Positions 1 through 7,786 of a stretch of 42,204 nt of DNA are shown here, one piece after another. How positions within the stretch are numbered: position 1 is the stretch's first letter; the number at the start of each line of letters is the position of its first letter. The stretch comes from DATDAW01 sp036524675. Its GTDB lineage: Bacteria > Verrucomicrobiota > Verrucomicrobiia > Chthoniobacterales > DASVRZ01. Location: contig DATDBU010000156.1 of assembly GCA_036524675.1 (NCBI GenBank), positions 1-42,204 of the forward strand, in the 5' to 3' direction. The translations under genes were made by a program, and so were the position numbers. The notes beneath the pieces are model-generated. The model was not told the DNA's origin. It saw only the letters and a program-made list of their open reading frames with translations, and did no database searches.

Positions 1-1
1 T

Positions 2-67
2 CCGTCTTCGTTGCAGCAACCAGCGGTCGTTGGTGCGCCAAACGGTGCGCTTGTTTCCTCCAATTAA
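2..67 (+). CDS. 3' end of a gene cut by the left window edge, product unknown
   Basis: A frame open from the first bases ends at a TAA at 65-67. Its last residues are Pro/Ala/Ser/Val-rich and close with GALVSSN. A hairpin with a T-rich 3' side (94-130) follows 26 bases later and points the same way, as expected at the end of a plus-strand gene. Only about 21 codons are visible, so no function can be assigned, and a chance open frame cannot be excluded. Confidence 0.35.
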   Translation, partial: PSSLQQPAVVGAPNGALVSSN

Positions 68-93
68 AGAAACAGACCAATTCCTCCCCGTCA

Positions 94-130
94 CAAAAAC
101 GCGCTCCAAATCGTATGGGGTGCGTTTTTG
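94..130 (+). terminator. Intrinsic terminator-like hairpin
   Basis: CAAAAACGC at 94-102 pairs perfectly with GCGTTTTTG at 122-130, and five more pairs (two of them G-T) extend the stem inwards. The A-rich left arm and T-rich right arm could serve both strands. It would end the plus-strand gene at 2-67 and also the minus-strand gene at 335-946. Confidence 0.6.
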
Positions 131-162
131 TTCGTACGCGACTCATCGCGCGAGGAATAACA

Positions 163-202
163 TCTCAGATTTAGCATTTCAGGCTTCAGATTTCCTGCTT
201 CC
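163..202. repeat. Short degenerate CAGATTT-type repeat
   Basis: The stretch repeats variants of TTCAGATTT: a CTCAGATTT copy near 165-173, a TTTCAG near 177-182 and a TTCAGATTT near 185-193. It lies just past the last coding-like sequence of the minus strand. It looks like one of the short AT-rich dispersed repeats that sit in spacers of this window; no function is evident. Confidence 0.35.
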
Positions 203-334
203 GCCGTAAAGGGAGAATCTGTCCAAGAAATCTTGCGTTCCTTCAGCTCCCGCGTGCCGCGTGCTGTCTTTAAGCGCGTTGAGGATTGCCGTGATTTCGG
301 CGGTTCCCCAGTAAGATTCTCCACCTAAATTCCT

Positions 335-946
335 TTACTCTGCACCGTCAAATTTCTGCAGGATGCAACTCGACAGCTTGGCGACGCCCGCGCCTCCTTC
401 GTAATAACCGGAAATGATGACGTGCTCTTTTACGGCAGCTACCGTCACGGGACCGCGATCTGAGTAGTTTACAATCATTTCGGAGCCGTCGTGCGCGGTG
501 TAGACGCTGTTGACGTTGGAACCCGTATAGAACTGGCAAACGACTGGTTTCGCGCTGCCTTCGTTCTCCAGGAATACTTTGTAGTCACGACTCCATCCTT
601 CGGAAAAACGATCGATGAAGCCGGTAACCGACACCACTTTGCCTTTGAGCATTTGTTTCACCCCGGAAGGATCGTTCGCGGCGAGCGAGGAAAGCTCGTA
701 TGCGGAGAGGATGGGGTGTTCCACTGCGAGGGCTTCATTAACCGGTCGGACTGGCGGCAACCCCTGTTTCGTGCGGTTGGCCGCTTCCGCGGTGGCGAGT
801 TTGGATTTGAGTGCCTCAATCTCGCGCGTCGCCTTTTCGAGTTTCGCTTGAAGTTCAGCCACGCCGTCCGCTGCGAATGCAGGGCCAGCAGCAACGCAAA
901 AAGCAATGAGAACAGTTAGGACGATGCGAGGAAAGAGCTGTTTCAT
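335..946 (-). CDS. Secreted OB-fold-like protein (tRNA_anti-like family)
   Basis: The 203-residue product starts with a signal peptide (KQLFPRIVLTVLIAF to about residue 25, ending AFA-A). A charged coiled-coil-like helix at about 28-58 (VAELQAKLEKATREIEALK) follows, then a C-terminal domain of about 125 residues. That domain has the pattern of the tRNA_anti-like OB-fold family of small exported proteins: a helix, then a GKVVSVTGFI strand, further strands, and a closing HVIISGYYEGG segment. It is probably periplasmic. The ligand is unknown; the family is recognised by fold pattern and not by catalytic residues. It stands alone between hairpins at 94-130 and 1061-1095. No clear ribosome binding site precedes the ATG at 946. 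Confidence 0.7.
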   Translation of the reverse strand: MKQLFPRIVLTVLIAFCVAAGPAFAADGVAELQAKLEKATREIEALKSKLATAEAANRTKQGLPPVRPVNEALAVEHPILSAYELSSLAANDPSGVKQMLKGKVVSVTGFIDRFSEGWSRDYKVFLENEGSAKPVVCQFYTGSNVNSVYTAHDGSEMIVNYSDRGPVTVAAVKEHVIISGYYEGGAGVAKLSSCILQKFDGAE

Positions 947-1030
947 GAAAAAAGGGCTTTCTCGAGCGAATCAACAGATGGAAGTTGTTGGCGGTTATCG
1001 ACTATTTCATTACCAGCCGGTCAGCTATAA

Positions 1031-1043
1031 GTCATTAGTCATT
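1031..1043. repeat. Solitary GTCATTA heptamer repeat (two units)
   Basis: GTCATTAGTCATT occurs here without any gene attached. It is the same heptamer, in the same orientation, as the right-hand repeat of the four-helix-bundle cassette at 17555-17595. It lies in the spacer between the 335-946 gene and a strong terminator. Confidence 0.6.
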
Positions 1044-1055
1044 TCGACCCTGACC

Positions 1056-1097
1056 AAAAAAAGAGCCCTTCGCCGTCTATCGGCGAAGGGCTTTTTT
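1056..1097 (-). terminator. Strong intrinsic terminator of the beta-barrel gene
   Basis: AGCCCTTCGCCG (1064-1075) pairs with CGGCGAAGGGCT (1081-1092) around a five-base loop. A-runs on the left and T-runs on the right give a U-tract on either strand. It lies 41 bases past the stop of the minus-strand gene at 1138-1953 and should end that transcript. Confidence 0.85.
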
Positions 1098-1137
1098 AGT
1101 ATCATGATCGCATTAAGCGATTTACAGAGAACGAAGC

Positions 1138-1953
1138 TTAGAACGAGAAACCAACTTTGGCGCCGCCCCAGACTTCATAGTCGTCATCCAGGAAATCGAG
1201 TGCTTCGAGCGGCACACTGACGGCAGCATAACCGCTGATCGTAATATTCGGAGTGACATGGATTGGGACGTTAATACCTGCTTGGAAATTATTCCAATCG
1301 CTGCTAGCGCTGTTGTATTCGAAGTCATACGAAATCAATGCGTATGGGTCGATGCTGACGATTTCGCCAATGACCGGGATGCTGCTCGAAAGTTTGAATT
1401 CGAGATAGCCCCCATCAAATTTGTCGAAGTCGTAATAGAAGTTCAGCGAAGGCGTTACGAACGGGATGACACTGGTCGAAATGCCAACGAAAAATTCCTG
1501 GGTGTAATAGTTGCTTTCGGGAACCGAGAAATTGGTCTTCGGATAGAGATAGAAGATATAACCGCCGGTGAGATCAACGGGACCCAGCGAATGGGTGTAG
1601 CTTAAGTAAAGGTCGAGCTCGTTGTACTCCTCATCGCTGTCGCCTTCGTTGATCGAGTTGGCGTACCAGGCGCCGAGAGTAAAGCCATAAGCGCTGACGT
1701 TGACATCCGCAGAAAGTAGATTGCCGCCGTCGGTTGCGGAATCGAGAAGATTGACGCCGCGGAACATGTATGAGCTGTCATAGGCGGCCGTGAAATTGAA
1801 GCTCCATGGGCTTTCCTTCTTTTCTTCAACTTTCACTTCCTTCGTTGCCTTGCCGTCCGCAACGACTTCGCCTGCGAATGCCGTGACGCCGAGCGAAAGG
1901 ACAGCGGCGGCGCTGCTCAACGCAAACAGTTTCGTTGATTTGATAAGTTTCAT
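1138..1953 (-). CDS. Outer-membrane beta-barrel protein, function unknown
   Basis: This 271-residue protein has a signal peptide (to about residue 27, ending TAFA) and a short Lys/Glu-rich segment. The rest alternates aromatic and polar residues in amphipathic strands and ends with a terminal Phe (GAKVGFSF), the usual signal for outer-membrane insertion. The pattern 'FTAAYDSSYMFRG' near the start of the barrel resembles the TIGR02001/Gcw_chp family of uncharacterised exported proteins. The start is well supported: AAGGAGA stands a few bases before the ATG. It has its own promoter (2034-2086) and terminator (1061-1095), so it is probably monocistronic. The substrate or role is unknown. Confidence 0.75.
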   Translation of the reverse strand: MKLIKSTKLFALSSAAAVLSLGVTAFAGEVVADGKATKEVKVEEKKESPWSFNFTAAYDSSYMFRGVNLLDSATDGGNLLSADVNVSAYGFTLGAWYANSINEGDSDEEYNELDLYLSYTHSLGPVDLTGGYIFYLYPKTNFSVPESNYYTQEFFVGISTSVIPFVTPSLNFYYDFDKFDGGYLEFKLSSSIPVIGEIVSIDPYALISYDFEYNSASSDWNNFQAGINVPIHVTPNITISGYAAVSVPLEALDFLDDDYEVWGGAKVGFSF

Positions 1954-2033
1954 CTGATGTCTCCTTGGTTTATTGGAACTAAAAATAGTTCGGTAGGTGT
2001 TGGGCTGCGGCCATTTACGGCCGCCGTTTATCG

Positions 2034-2086
2034 ATTTACGGTGAAGGTAGGAAAACGGTCAAGAAAAAGGATAAAGATTTTTTGAA
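2034..2086 (-). promoter_or_regulatory. Promoter of the beta-barrel gene, with shared upstream box
   Basis: On the minus strand TTGACC (2062-2057) and GTAAAT (2039-2034) are 17 bases apart, a good -35/-10 pair. TTCAAAAAA lies exactly 15 bases upstream of the -35 (2086-2078). The same box with identical spacing occurs before the TonB receptor gene (5326-5378). A GC-rich hairpin (2007-2012 with 2019-2024) falls near the expected transcript start. Confidence 0.55.
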
Positions 2087-2189
2087 CTTTCTGCTCTGGA
2101 GGATGTCATGCGTTCGCAAACAAGCGTTCAACGGCTACCGCCCTCCAGGTCAAAGACCCCGTGTCGTCAAAACGAAATCCGCTGGAAAC

Positions 2190-2225
2190 AAAAAAAACTG
2201 CCGGATAGTTCCCATCCGGCAGTTT
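2190..2225 (-). terminator. Intrinsic terminator of the TonB receptor gene
   Basis: AAACTGCCGGAT (2195-2206) pairs perfectly with ATCCGGCAGTTT (2214-2225) around a seven-base loop. On the minus strand the stem is followed by a run of T. It starts 30 bases past the stop codon of the 2255-5086 gene. Confidence 0.88.
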
Positions 2226-2254
2226 CAACTTCGCGATTTTCGCCAATACCAGAC

Positions 2255-5086
2255 TTAGAACTTCTTCGAGATCTCGAAGTAGAAGTAGCGCCCGATGACA
2301 CCGTCGACGAATGCGCCGATGTCGGTATTATCCGTGCCGTTCTCGACGAACGGAGCGTCCTCGTCGAACAGGTTGTTGACGCCAAACGTGAGTTTCAAAC
2401 CGTCAAGCAGACTCTTTTTCGGAGCCACTTCGGTGACCTGGCTCACAACTTCCTTGCCGTCTTTGGTGTAAGACGTGGTTGTCGTTGGCTCATAAGTCTT
2501 GTTTTTGCCAAACTCATACGAGATTTGCGTATCAAACGTGTAGTATTCATCAATCTTCGGGGCGGATCCTTGAAACAGCGGGTAGTCCGGCGTCGCGAAG
2601 GCGGTCAAGTTCGTCACTTCCGGCGAATAATTGAACGAGAGGCTGAACGAGAGTCCTTCCCACTCATACAGTACTGAGGAGCGAAGCTGCCATTGGGGAA
2701 TATAATCGCCCGTGGTGGCATCGGTTTCCGTTCCCTTGATGTCGACCCACGGGTCGGTTGGCAACGCCTGGAAGAGATACTGCGTAAAGTAGATTCCTTG
2801 AGCGCTCAGAGTGAGTTTCCCCGCGCTATGGAGATCGATGGCATAAGCAGCGGACCAGTCGAAACCTTCAACCTTGTAACCGCCGAGATTCTGCGCGTTC
2901 AACGTAACAAAAGTATCGGTCAAATTACCGTCCAACTGATGGGGCGCCGTCACTCCGGGACCGGTAAAGCTGCCTTTGTGGACAAAGCTAGCATACGGTG
3001 ACTCCGGGCCGAGTTCTTCAACGGACTGCAAGACGGTTTGGTCGGTAACAAAACCTACGACGTTCGAGTAGTCGACATTGAAGTAGTCCAATGTAATTGT
3101 TAGACCAGGGACCCAACGCGGCGTAATGACCACGCCAACACCCCAGTTCGTCGATTCCTCCGGATCCAGATCAGGATTGGCGCCGGAAGAAGCGTGCGCC
3201 TGATCCTGCGGGTTGCCGTTCAGCGTGATGCCACTGTCGGTGAAGCCCGTCGTGGAAGGACCATACAGATTGTAAAGCGTCGGCGCCACAAAGCTTTCAG
3301 AATAACTGGCGCGGAAAAGAACGTCCTTAACCGGTTGGTAAGTGAGTCCGAATTTTGGCACGCCGGAATCGCCGGTGCCTTCGTAATGCTCAGCACGGAA
3401 CGCAAAGGTTGCGTTGAGTTTGTAGAAACCCGGATACGTGAGATCGCCGCCCAGCAACGGCATATCAACTTCGCCATAAACGGACGTCCAGTACCGACTC
3501 ACGTCGATCGCGTCGAGCGGGGTAGCATCGAGGAAGATATCGGGCGTAACCGACGCTTTCAGGCCTGATTTAGAGTAGCTAACCCCACCCGCGACGCCGA
3601 GGTCGCCAGCAGGAAGTGTAACCGGGTATCCATAGAGACGAAGATCATACTCCTCAAAGTTGGACACGAGGTGCAGGAAGTCGGTCCCAAACACGCCAGC
3701 CAATTCCGCGTCCGTGGCGAACTGTCCGGGCTTGAAGAAGTTCAACTGCCCACTCGAGATAGCATTGGCCAGTCCGCTCTCAACAACCAGATTCGAGTTA
3801 TGGAAATCGATTGCGTTCTGGCTGATGTTGGCAGCGGCTTCATAGTGAAACTTGCCATCAAAAAGATCGCCCTTCAGCCCGCCAATGAAGCGATAGAAAT
3901 CAACATCGGTCTCATAAACACGCGGATGCGAGACAAAGCGGTTGCGAACGCTGAAGTTCTCCACGTCTTCACCGAGAAAATTCCCCACAGCGCCTTCGGA
4001 GAGCAGGGCATCAAGCACATCCCCGTTTCCGCTAAAGTTGTTCACCGGTTGAGCGTTGAGCTGGGACCGGTTGTAATTTTGCGAATAGATGACGTTAGCA
4101 AACACTGTGAGAGCTTTGTTCTCGAGAATATCGTATTCTGCATTCGCGAAAACGCTGAATCGCTGCTGCTCGAGGGTCATCGTCGTAAACTGAGACAGGT
4201 CAAACCCGTTCAAAATGTCTTCAAAAGAGACTACATCATAATTTGCCAGACTCGTAGGCGTGGTGATGCCTGGTTTCAGTTTCATGAAATCGTCGCCGAT
4301 GAGCACACCACCATACGTTGCCGTACCAAAGAAAGGTTGGCCGATATCACGATCTCGGGAATAAATCGGATCCTGTTCGCTGTATTGGACACCGGCTACA
4401 ACGCGGACTTTTTCTGTAGTAGCGCCAAATAAGCCCCACGCTTTTTGATCAGCAATGAGATCCCCTTCCTTGTTTTCCTCTTCCGCAAAACCGTAGTGGT
4501 AGCCGCCTTCAAGGCCTTCAAAGTTTTTCTTGAGGATGATATTAACAACGCCGCCGACGGCGTCAGAGCCGTAGAGGGCGGAACCACCGTCTTTCAGAAT
4601 TTCGATGCGCTCAACCAATGCTGCCGGAATTAGGTTAACATCCGTAAAGACCAAACCTCCCGCAGCAGCAGCGCTGGAATCGGCGGCCCGGCGACCATCG
4701 ATCAAAACGAGAGTTGGCAAACCGCGAAGGGAAATTTGCGAACCGCCGTAGGTGGAGTTAGAAGAAATATTCGCATTGGACTGGCCGAGGTTATTACCGC
4801 CTATGAAAGACGGATCGGCTTTCCGGAGCACTTCAAGAATGTCGGTGGCGCCGGTGCGCTCAATGGCTTCGGTGTCCAACGTATCGACGCGAGAAGGCCC
4901 GTATTCCTCCGCTTGCGGAAGGGCGGAACCCGTAACGATCATGGTTTCCAGTGTAGGTGACTCAGTGGGGGTGGCCGCCGCCTCCTGGGCGTGGGATCGC
5001 TGGGTGGGGATGAAAGACGCTCCCACGGCGATGGCGAGCGCAAGACCCGCGAGTGGTCTTAATAGCTGGGTGTCTGATTGTTTCAT
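2255..5086 (-). CDS. TonB-dependent outer-membrane receptor
   Basis: The 943-residue product has a signal peptide (RPLAGLALAIAVGASF to about residue 34) and a TonB-box-like segment (ETMIVTGSA). The plug domain carries the family motifs TDILEVLRKADPSF, LRGLPTLVLIDGRR and VERIEILKDGGSALYGSDAVGGVVNI. A 22-strand-type barrel of about 720 residues ends in a terminal Phe (YFYFEISKKF). It imports a large ligand across the outer membrane, powered by TonB-ExbBD; the ligand cannot be read from sequence, and no transport or hydrolase genes lie beside it. An upstream ATG at 5116 is in frame, but the ATG at 5086 follows AAGGAG at proper spacing and directly starts the signal peptide. The leader is long (about 230 bases) and shows no riboswitch that I recognise. 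Confidence 0.92.
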   Translation of the reverse strand: MKQSDTQLLRPLAGLALAIAVGASFIPTQRSHAQEAAATPTESPTLETMIVTGSALPQAEEYGPSRVDTLDTEAIERTGATDILEVLRKADPSFIGGNNLGQSNANISSNSTYGGSQISLRGLPTLVLIDGRRAADSSAAAAGGLVFTDVNLIPAALVERIEILKDGGSALYGSDAVGGVVNIILKKNFEGLEGGYHYGFAEEENKEGDLIADQKAWGLFGATTEKVRVVAGVQYSEQDPIYSRDRDIGQPFFGTATYGGVLIGDDFMKLKPGITTPTSLANYDVVSFEDILNGFDLSQFTTMTLEQQRFSVFANAEYDILENKALTVFANVIYSQNYNRSQLNAQPVNNFSGNGDVLDALLSEGAVGNFLGEDVENFSVRNRFVSHPRVYETDVDFYRFIGGLKGDLFDGKFHYEAAANISQNAIDFHNSNLVVESGLANAISSGQLNFFKPGQFATDAELAGVFGTDFLHLVSNFEEYDLRLYGYPVTLPAGDLGVAGGVSYSKSGLKASVTPDIFLDATPLDAIDVSRYWTSVYGEVDMPLLGGDLTYPGFYKLNATFAFRAEHYEGTGDSGVPKFGLTYQPVKDVLFRASYSESFVAPTLYNLYGPSTTGFTDSGITLNGNPQDQAHASSGANPDLDPEESTNWGVGVVITPRWVPGLTITLDYFNVDYSNVVGFVTDQTVLQSVEELGPESPYASFVHKGSFTGPGVTAPHQLDGNLTDTFVTLNAQNLGGYKVEGFDWSAAYAIDLHSAGKLTLSAQGIYFTQYLFQALPTDPWVDIKGTETDATTGDYIPQWQLRSSVLYEWEGLSFSLSFNYSPEVTNLTAFATPDYPLFQGSAPKIDEYYTFDTQISYEFGKNKTYEPTTTTSYTKDGKEVVSQVTEVAPKKSLLDGLKLTFGVNNLFDEDAPFVENGTDNTDIGAFVDGVIGRYFYFEISKKF

Positions 5087-5325
5087 GTTTCTCCTTGGAT
5101 TTTGCTGCGGCAACAATCTTTCCGACGCAGCTACAATGCCGCCTATGACACACGTTTTTGTGCGTCGGCAGATTGGAGATGCATCGGCGGTTTGGCTCGT
5201 GCCGCCTGCTCGGTCCGCGCTCCTAACTATGACTTTTCGGGCAATACACTATTCCCTGTATGGAAGCCGTATTTTTCCCTAGCGACACAGGTGAGACTGC
5301 GTGACAAAGCGATTTCGTTTTCGTT

Positions 5326-5378
5326 CAAATAGGACACCGGTCAAATAGGGTCAAGAAATTTTCTGAAACTTTTTTGAA
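5326..5378 (-). promoter_or_regulatory. Promoter of the TonB receptor, with shared upstream box
   Basis: On the minus strand TTGACC (5354-5349) and TATTTG (5331-5326) are 17 bases apart. TTCAAAAAA lies 15 bases upstream of the -35 (5378-5370) and TTTC abuts it, exactly as before the beta-barrel gene at 2034-2086. A second GGTCAA half-copy lies at 5339-5344. Confidence 0.55.
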
Positions 5379-5540
5379 TTTTTTTAATGAATGGGTGTCG
5401 CTGTCTGGTCGGATCGGACAAAACGGCGACCTATTCTGAGGATCGACGACCAAGAAACCAGGCTTTGAAAGAGCCAACGCCAACGACCTTGGTTACGGTT
5501 GCTTTCTTTGCGAGCTTCGGTGAGGTACTCTCCAATCTTC

Positions 5541-6515
5541 ATGCCGCTGACCACCTACACCGCTGCGCTTTCACAGGAACAGGCCGCCAAATTGCGGGAA
5601 TTGCTTGCACACGACGGATTCGAGTTTTCCGAAAAGCCGCACACCCTTTATGCGGCGTCCAAGGGAAAACTGAATGTGGCTGTTTATGCGAAAGGGCCCA
5701 AGGTGCTGTTACAGGGCAAAGGGACGGAGGAATTTTTGCAGTTCAAACTGGAGCCCGAGATTCTTGGCGAAGCGAAGTTCGGCTACGAGGAAGTGCACTA
5801 TCCCGAAATGTTCGCGCCCCATTTTGGGATCGATGAAAGCGGCAAGGGCGATTTCTTTGGGCCGCTCGTCATCGCCGGAGTGTATGTCGACCGTGACCTG
5901 GCGCGACTTTACCTCGCAGCCGGTGTGCAGGACAGCAAGCGCATCACCTCCGATGCGCGCATCCGCGAGCTGGCACAAGCTATTCGCGAAGCACCCGGGG
6001 CTGTGACCGAAGTGCTGAAATTTCCGCCGGATCGCTACAATGAACTTTACGACAAATTCAATAGCCTGAACCGCTTGCTTGCGTGGGGTCACGCCCGAGT
6101 CATCGAAAATCTCGCTGCCCAGCGCCCGGATTGTCCACGCGCATTGTCCGATCAATTTGCGGATCCGTCGCTAATCGAGAAGGCGCTCAAGAATCGCGTA
6201 CCGGATATTTTGATGGAACAGCGCACCAAGGCCGAGAGTGACGTCGCCGTGGCGGCAGCATCTATTTTGGCGCGAGACACTTTTGTGGACTGGATGGATC
6301 GAGCGGGAAAACGATTGGGCCTCACTCTTCCTCGAGGAGCATCCTCTCAGGTGCGCGAAACGGCAAGGAAGCTTGCAGGGGAACGCGGGGCGGAATTTCT
6401 AAAGCTTGCGGCAAAAACGCACTTCAAAACCGCCCATGAAATTGCGCCCGAAATGTATGCCTTACGCACCAGACCCTACGTCCGACCGGCAGCCACAAAG
6501 CCAGGTGACAACTGA
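5541..6515 (+). CDS. rnhC: Ribonuclease HIII
   Basis: RNase HIII cleaves the RNA strand of RNA-DNA hybrids in the cytoplasm. The 324-residue product has the expected N-terminal substrate-binding domain (residues 1-90, with KGTEEFLQFKLEPEIL) and a C-terminal RNase H domain. That domain opens with GIDESGKGDFFGPLV, whose Asp-Glu pair is catalytic in this family; QDSKRI and AESDVAVAAASILARD supply the later acidic and structural residues. The frame continues upstream to a TTG at 5499, but the ATG at 5541 begins the conserved domain. No good ribosome binding site precedes either. It stands alone, facing away from the TonB receptor. Confidence 0.9.
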   Translation: MPLTTYTAALSQEQAAKLRELLAHDGFEFSEKPHTLYAASKGKLNVAVYAKGPKVLLQGKGTEEFLQFKLEPEILGEAKFGYEEVHYPEMFAPHFGIDESGKGDFFGPLVIAGVYVDRDLARLYLAAGVQDSKRITSDARIRELAQAIREAPGAVTEVLKFPPDRYNELYDKFNSLNRLLAWGHARVIENLAAQRPDCPRALSDQFADPSLIEKALKNRVPDILMEQRTKAESDVAVAAASILARDTFVDWMDRAGKRLGLTLPRGASSQVRETARKLAGERGAEFLKLAAKTHFKTAHEIAPEMYALRTRPYVRPAATKPGDN

Positions 6516-6743
6516 AAAATCCGCCCTTTTTCAGAAAACCACACTTGCCTTTAACTACAACGCCTCCATATAGTTGCGGACGAGCTAGGGTTTCGGGGCA
6601 ACTGGCGGGCATACTCTTCGCGACACCGCAAGCGGGGTTCGGTGAGCATCCCAACAGGCGTTGCAGGACGCGCTCCCGAATTTCTGAGAACCAATCAATT
6701 TCAGATATTTTTCACATAACATTCGAAAAAGGGGGAAAACGCG

Positions 6744-7082
6744 ATGCCAAACCTGACGAAACGGGACATAGTGGTAAAAATCAGTAACGAAACAGGCGTG
6801 GTGCAGCATCAGGTCTTCGACATTGTGCAACGGACGCTCAACCACATCACCGAAAGCCTCGCAAATGGGAACGATGTTGAAATTCGCAACTTCGGAATTT
6901 TCGAAGTCAAACTCACCAAAGCGCGGGTGGGCCGCAATCCAAACCAGCCAGGCAGTAATTTCACTATCCCGCCGCGCGCAACCGTGAAATTCAAGGCAGG
7001 GAAAATTATGCGCCAGAAAGTCGCGACGCTTTCCGGCAGCCTGAAACGGGCCGAAGCTGAAGCCGAAGCCGAAGGCAAGTAA
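6744..7082 (+). CDS. IHF/HU-family DNA-bending protein
   Basis: The 112-residue protein is a full HU/IHF fold. The N-terminal helices are LTKRDIVVKISNETGV and HQVFDIVQRTLNHITESL; they are followed by EIRNFGIFEVK, the DNA-binding arm GRNPNQPGSNFTIPPRATVKFKAGK, and an extra C-terminal tail rich in Ala and Glu. The Arg-Asn-Pro turn and the proline at the arm tip, which intercalates in this family, are present. Two points favour an IHF-like protein: the arm sequence, and a proven partner upstream-activation system (a sigma-54 promoter) right downstream. GGGGGA precedes the ATG at good spacing. The 228-base spacer upstream (6516-6743) is GC-rich and structured, but I recognise no RNA family in it. 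Confidence 0.88.
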   Translation: MPNLTKRDIVVKISNETGVVQHQVFDIVQRTLNHITESLANGNDVEIRNFGIFEVKLTKARVGRNPNQPGSNFTIPPRATVKFKAGKIMRQKVATLSGSLKRAEAEAEAEGK

Positions 7083-7238
7083 GGCCAGGCAACCCGAAGG
7101 TAAACCCCTTATCAACCCATTGAGAATCGAGCCGGTCATGCCCCGTTTTTGTCCGGTTGGCCATTTTTCGACAAACTTCGGCGCAAACCTGATGTAGTAT
7201 CAACCGTCTCGACCAAGGCAGACACAAAATGATGGCCG

Positions 7239-7255
7239 CTGGCACAAGCTTTGCT
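7239..7255 (+). promoter_or_regulatory. Sigma-54 promoter for the PII gene
   Basis: CTGGCACAAGCTTTGCT matches the sigma-54 consensus (YTGGCACGRNNNTTGCW) at all fixed positions except one G. The GG at 7241-7242 and GC at 7253-7254 have the required spacing. Transcription would start near 7266, leaving a leader of about 85 bases. Sigma-54 control of PII genes is established in nitrogen regulation. No clear NtrC dyad is visible upstream. Confidence 0.8.
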
Positions 7256-7350
7256 AATTGCGCGATTGTGTTTCCGACGCCCGACACCCAACGATAGAAA
7301 GTCGTCCCTCCAGGCGTTTGTAACCTCCTTAACCGAATTCCAAATCTACC

Positions 7351-7689
7351 ATGAAAAAGATCGAAGCCATTATCAAACCCTTCAAACTCGAAGAAGTGAA
7401 AGACGCTCTCGCCGACCTCGGCATCGAAGGCATGACCGTCAGCGAAGTGAAGGGATTCGGACGCCAGAAAGGCCATACCGAAATCTATCGCGGCAGCGAA
7501 TATACCGTCGACTTTCTGCCAAAGATCAAAATCGAAGTCGTCCTCTCAGATTCTCTCGTCGAAAGCGCCACCGCGGCCATCGTAAAAGCAGCTAAAACCG
7601 GCAAGATCGGAGACGGCAAAGTATTCGTCTCAAGTGTGGAGGAGGCGATCCGCATTCGCACGGATGAGACCGGCGACAAGGCGGTCTAA
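7351..7689 (+). CDS. glnB: Nitrogen regulatory protein PII
   Basis: PII proteins are trimeric cytoplasmic sensors of 2-oxoglutarate and ATP/ADP that control glutamine synthetase, AmtB and NtrBC. The 112-residue length is exact for the family. KKIEAIIKPFKLEEVKDAL opens the fold. The T-loop is GRQKGHTEIYRGSEYTVDFLPK, with Tyr51, the residue uridylylated by GlnD in proteobacteria. The C-terminal block GKIGDGKVF forms the nucleotide site. It is single, with a sigma-54 promoter and a strong terminator and no amtB or glnA beside it; glnB and glnK cannot be told apart from sequence alone. No Shine-Dalgarno sequence precedes the ATG. Confidence 0.93.
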   Translation: MKKIEAIIKPFKLEEVKDALADLGIEGMTVSEVKGFGRQKGHTEIYRGSEYTVDFLPKIKIEVVLSDSLVESATAAIVKAAKTGKIGDGKVFVSSVEEAIRIRTDETGDKAV

Positions 7690-7717
7690 ACCGGTCCCTT
7701 AGCAACACTCCTTTTCT

Positions 7718-7758
7718 CAAATTGCGCGTCTTCGAACGAGGACGCGCAATTTGTTTTT
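7718..7758 (+). terminator. Intrinsic terminator of the PII gene
   Basis: CAAATTGCGCGTC (7718-7730) pairs perfectly with GACGCGCAATTTG (7741-7753), followed by TTTTTA. It lies 28 bases past the PII stop codon. The A-rich left side may also serve the opposing azoR transcript. Confidence 0.9.
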
Positions 7759-7786
7759 ATAACACGCACTTCTCCGAGAGTGTCTC

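Noticed and set aside
91..324. Minus-strand reading frame starting at a GTG after AAAGGA
   Set aside because: Its product is basic, Ser/Thr-rich and matches no family; it ends inside the terminator hairpin and lies over repeat sequence. A chance frame is more likely.
5087..5325. Riboswitch (such as cobalamin) in the long leader of the TonB receptor
   Set aside because: No cobalamin core or other riboswitch consensus is seen in the leader on the minus strand. A structured leader remains possible but unsupported.
6516..6743. Non-coding RNA before the IHF gene
   Set aside because: The spacer is GC-rich and could fold, but lacks the conserved cores of SRP RNA, RNase P, tmRNA or 6S RNA.
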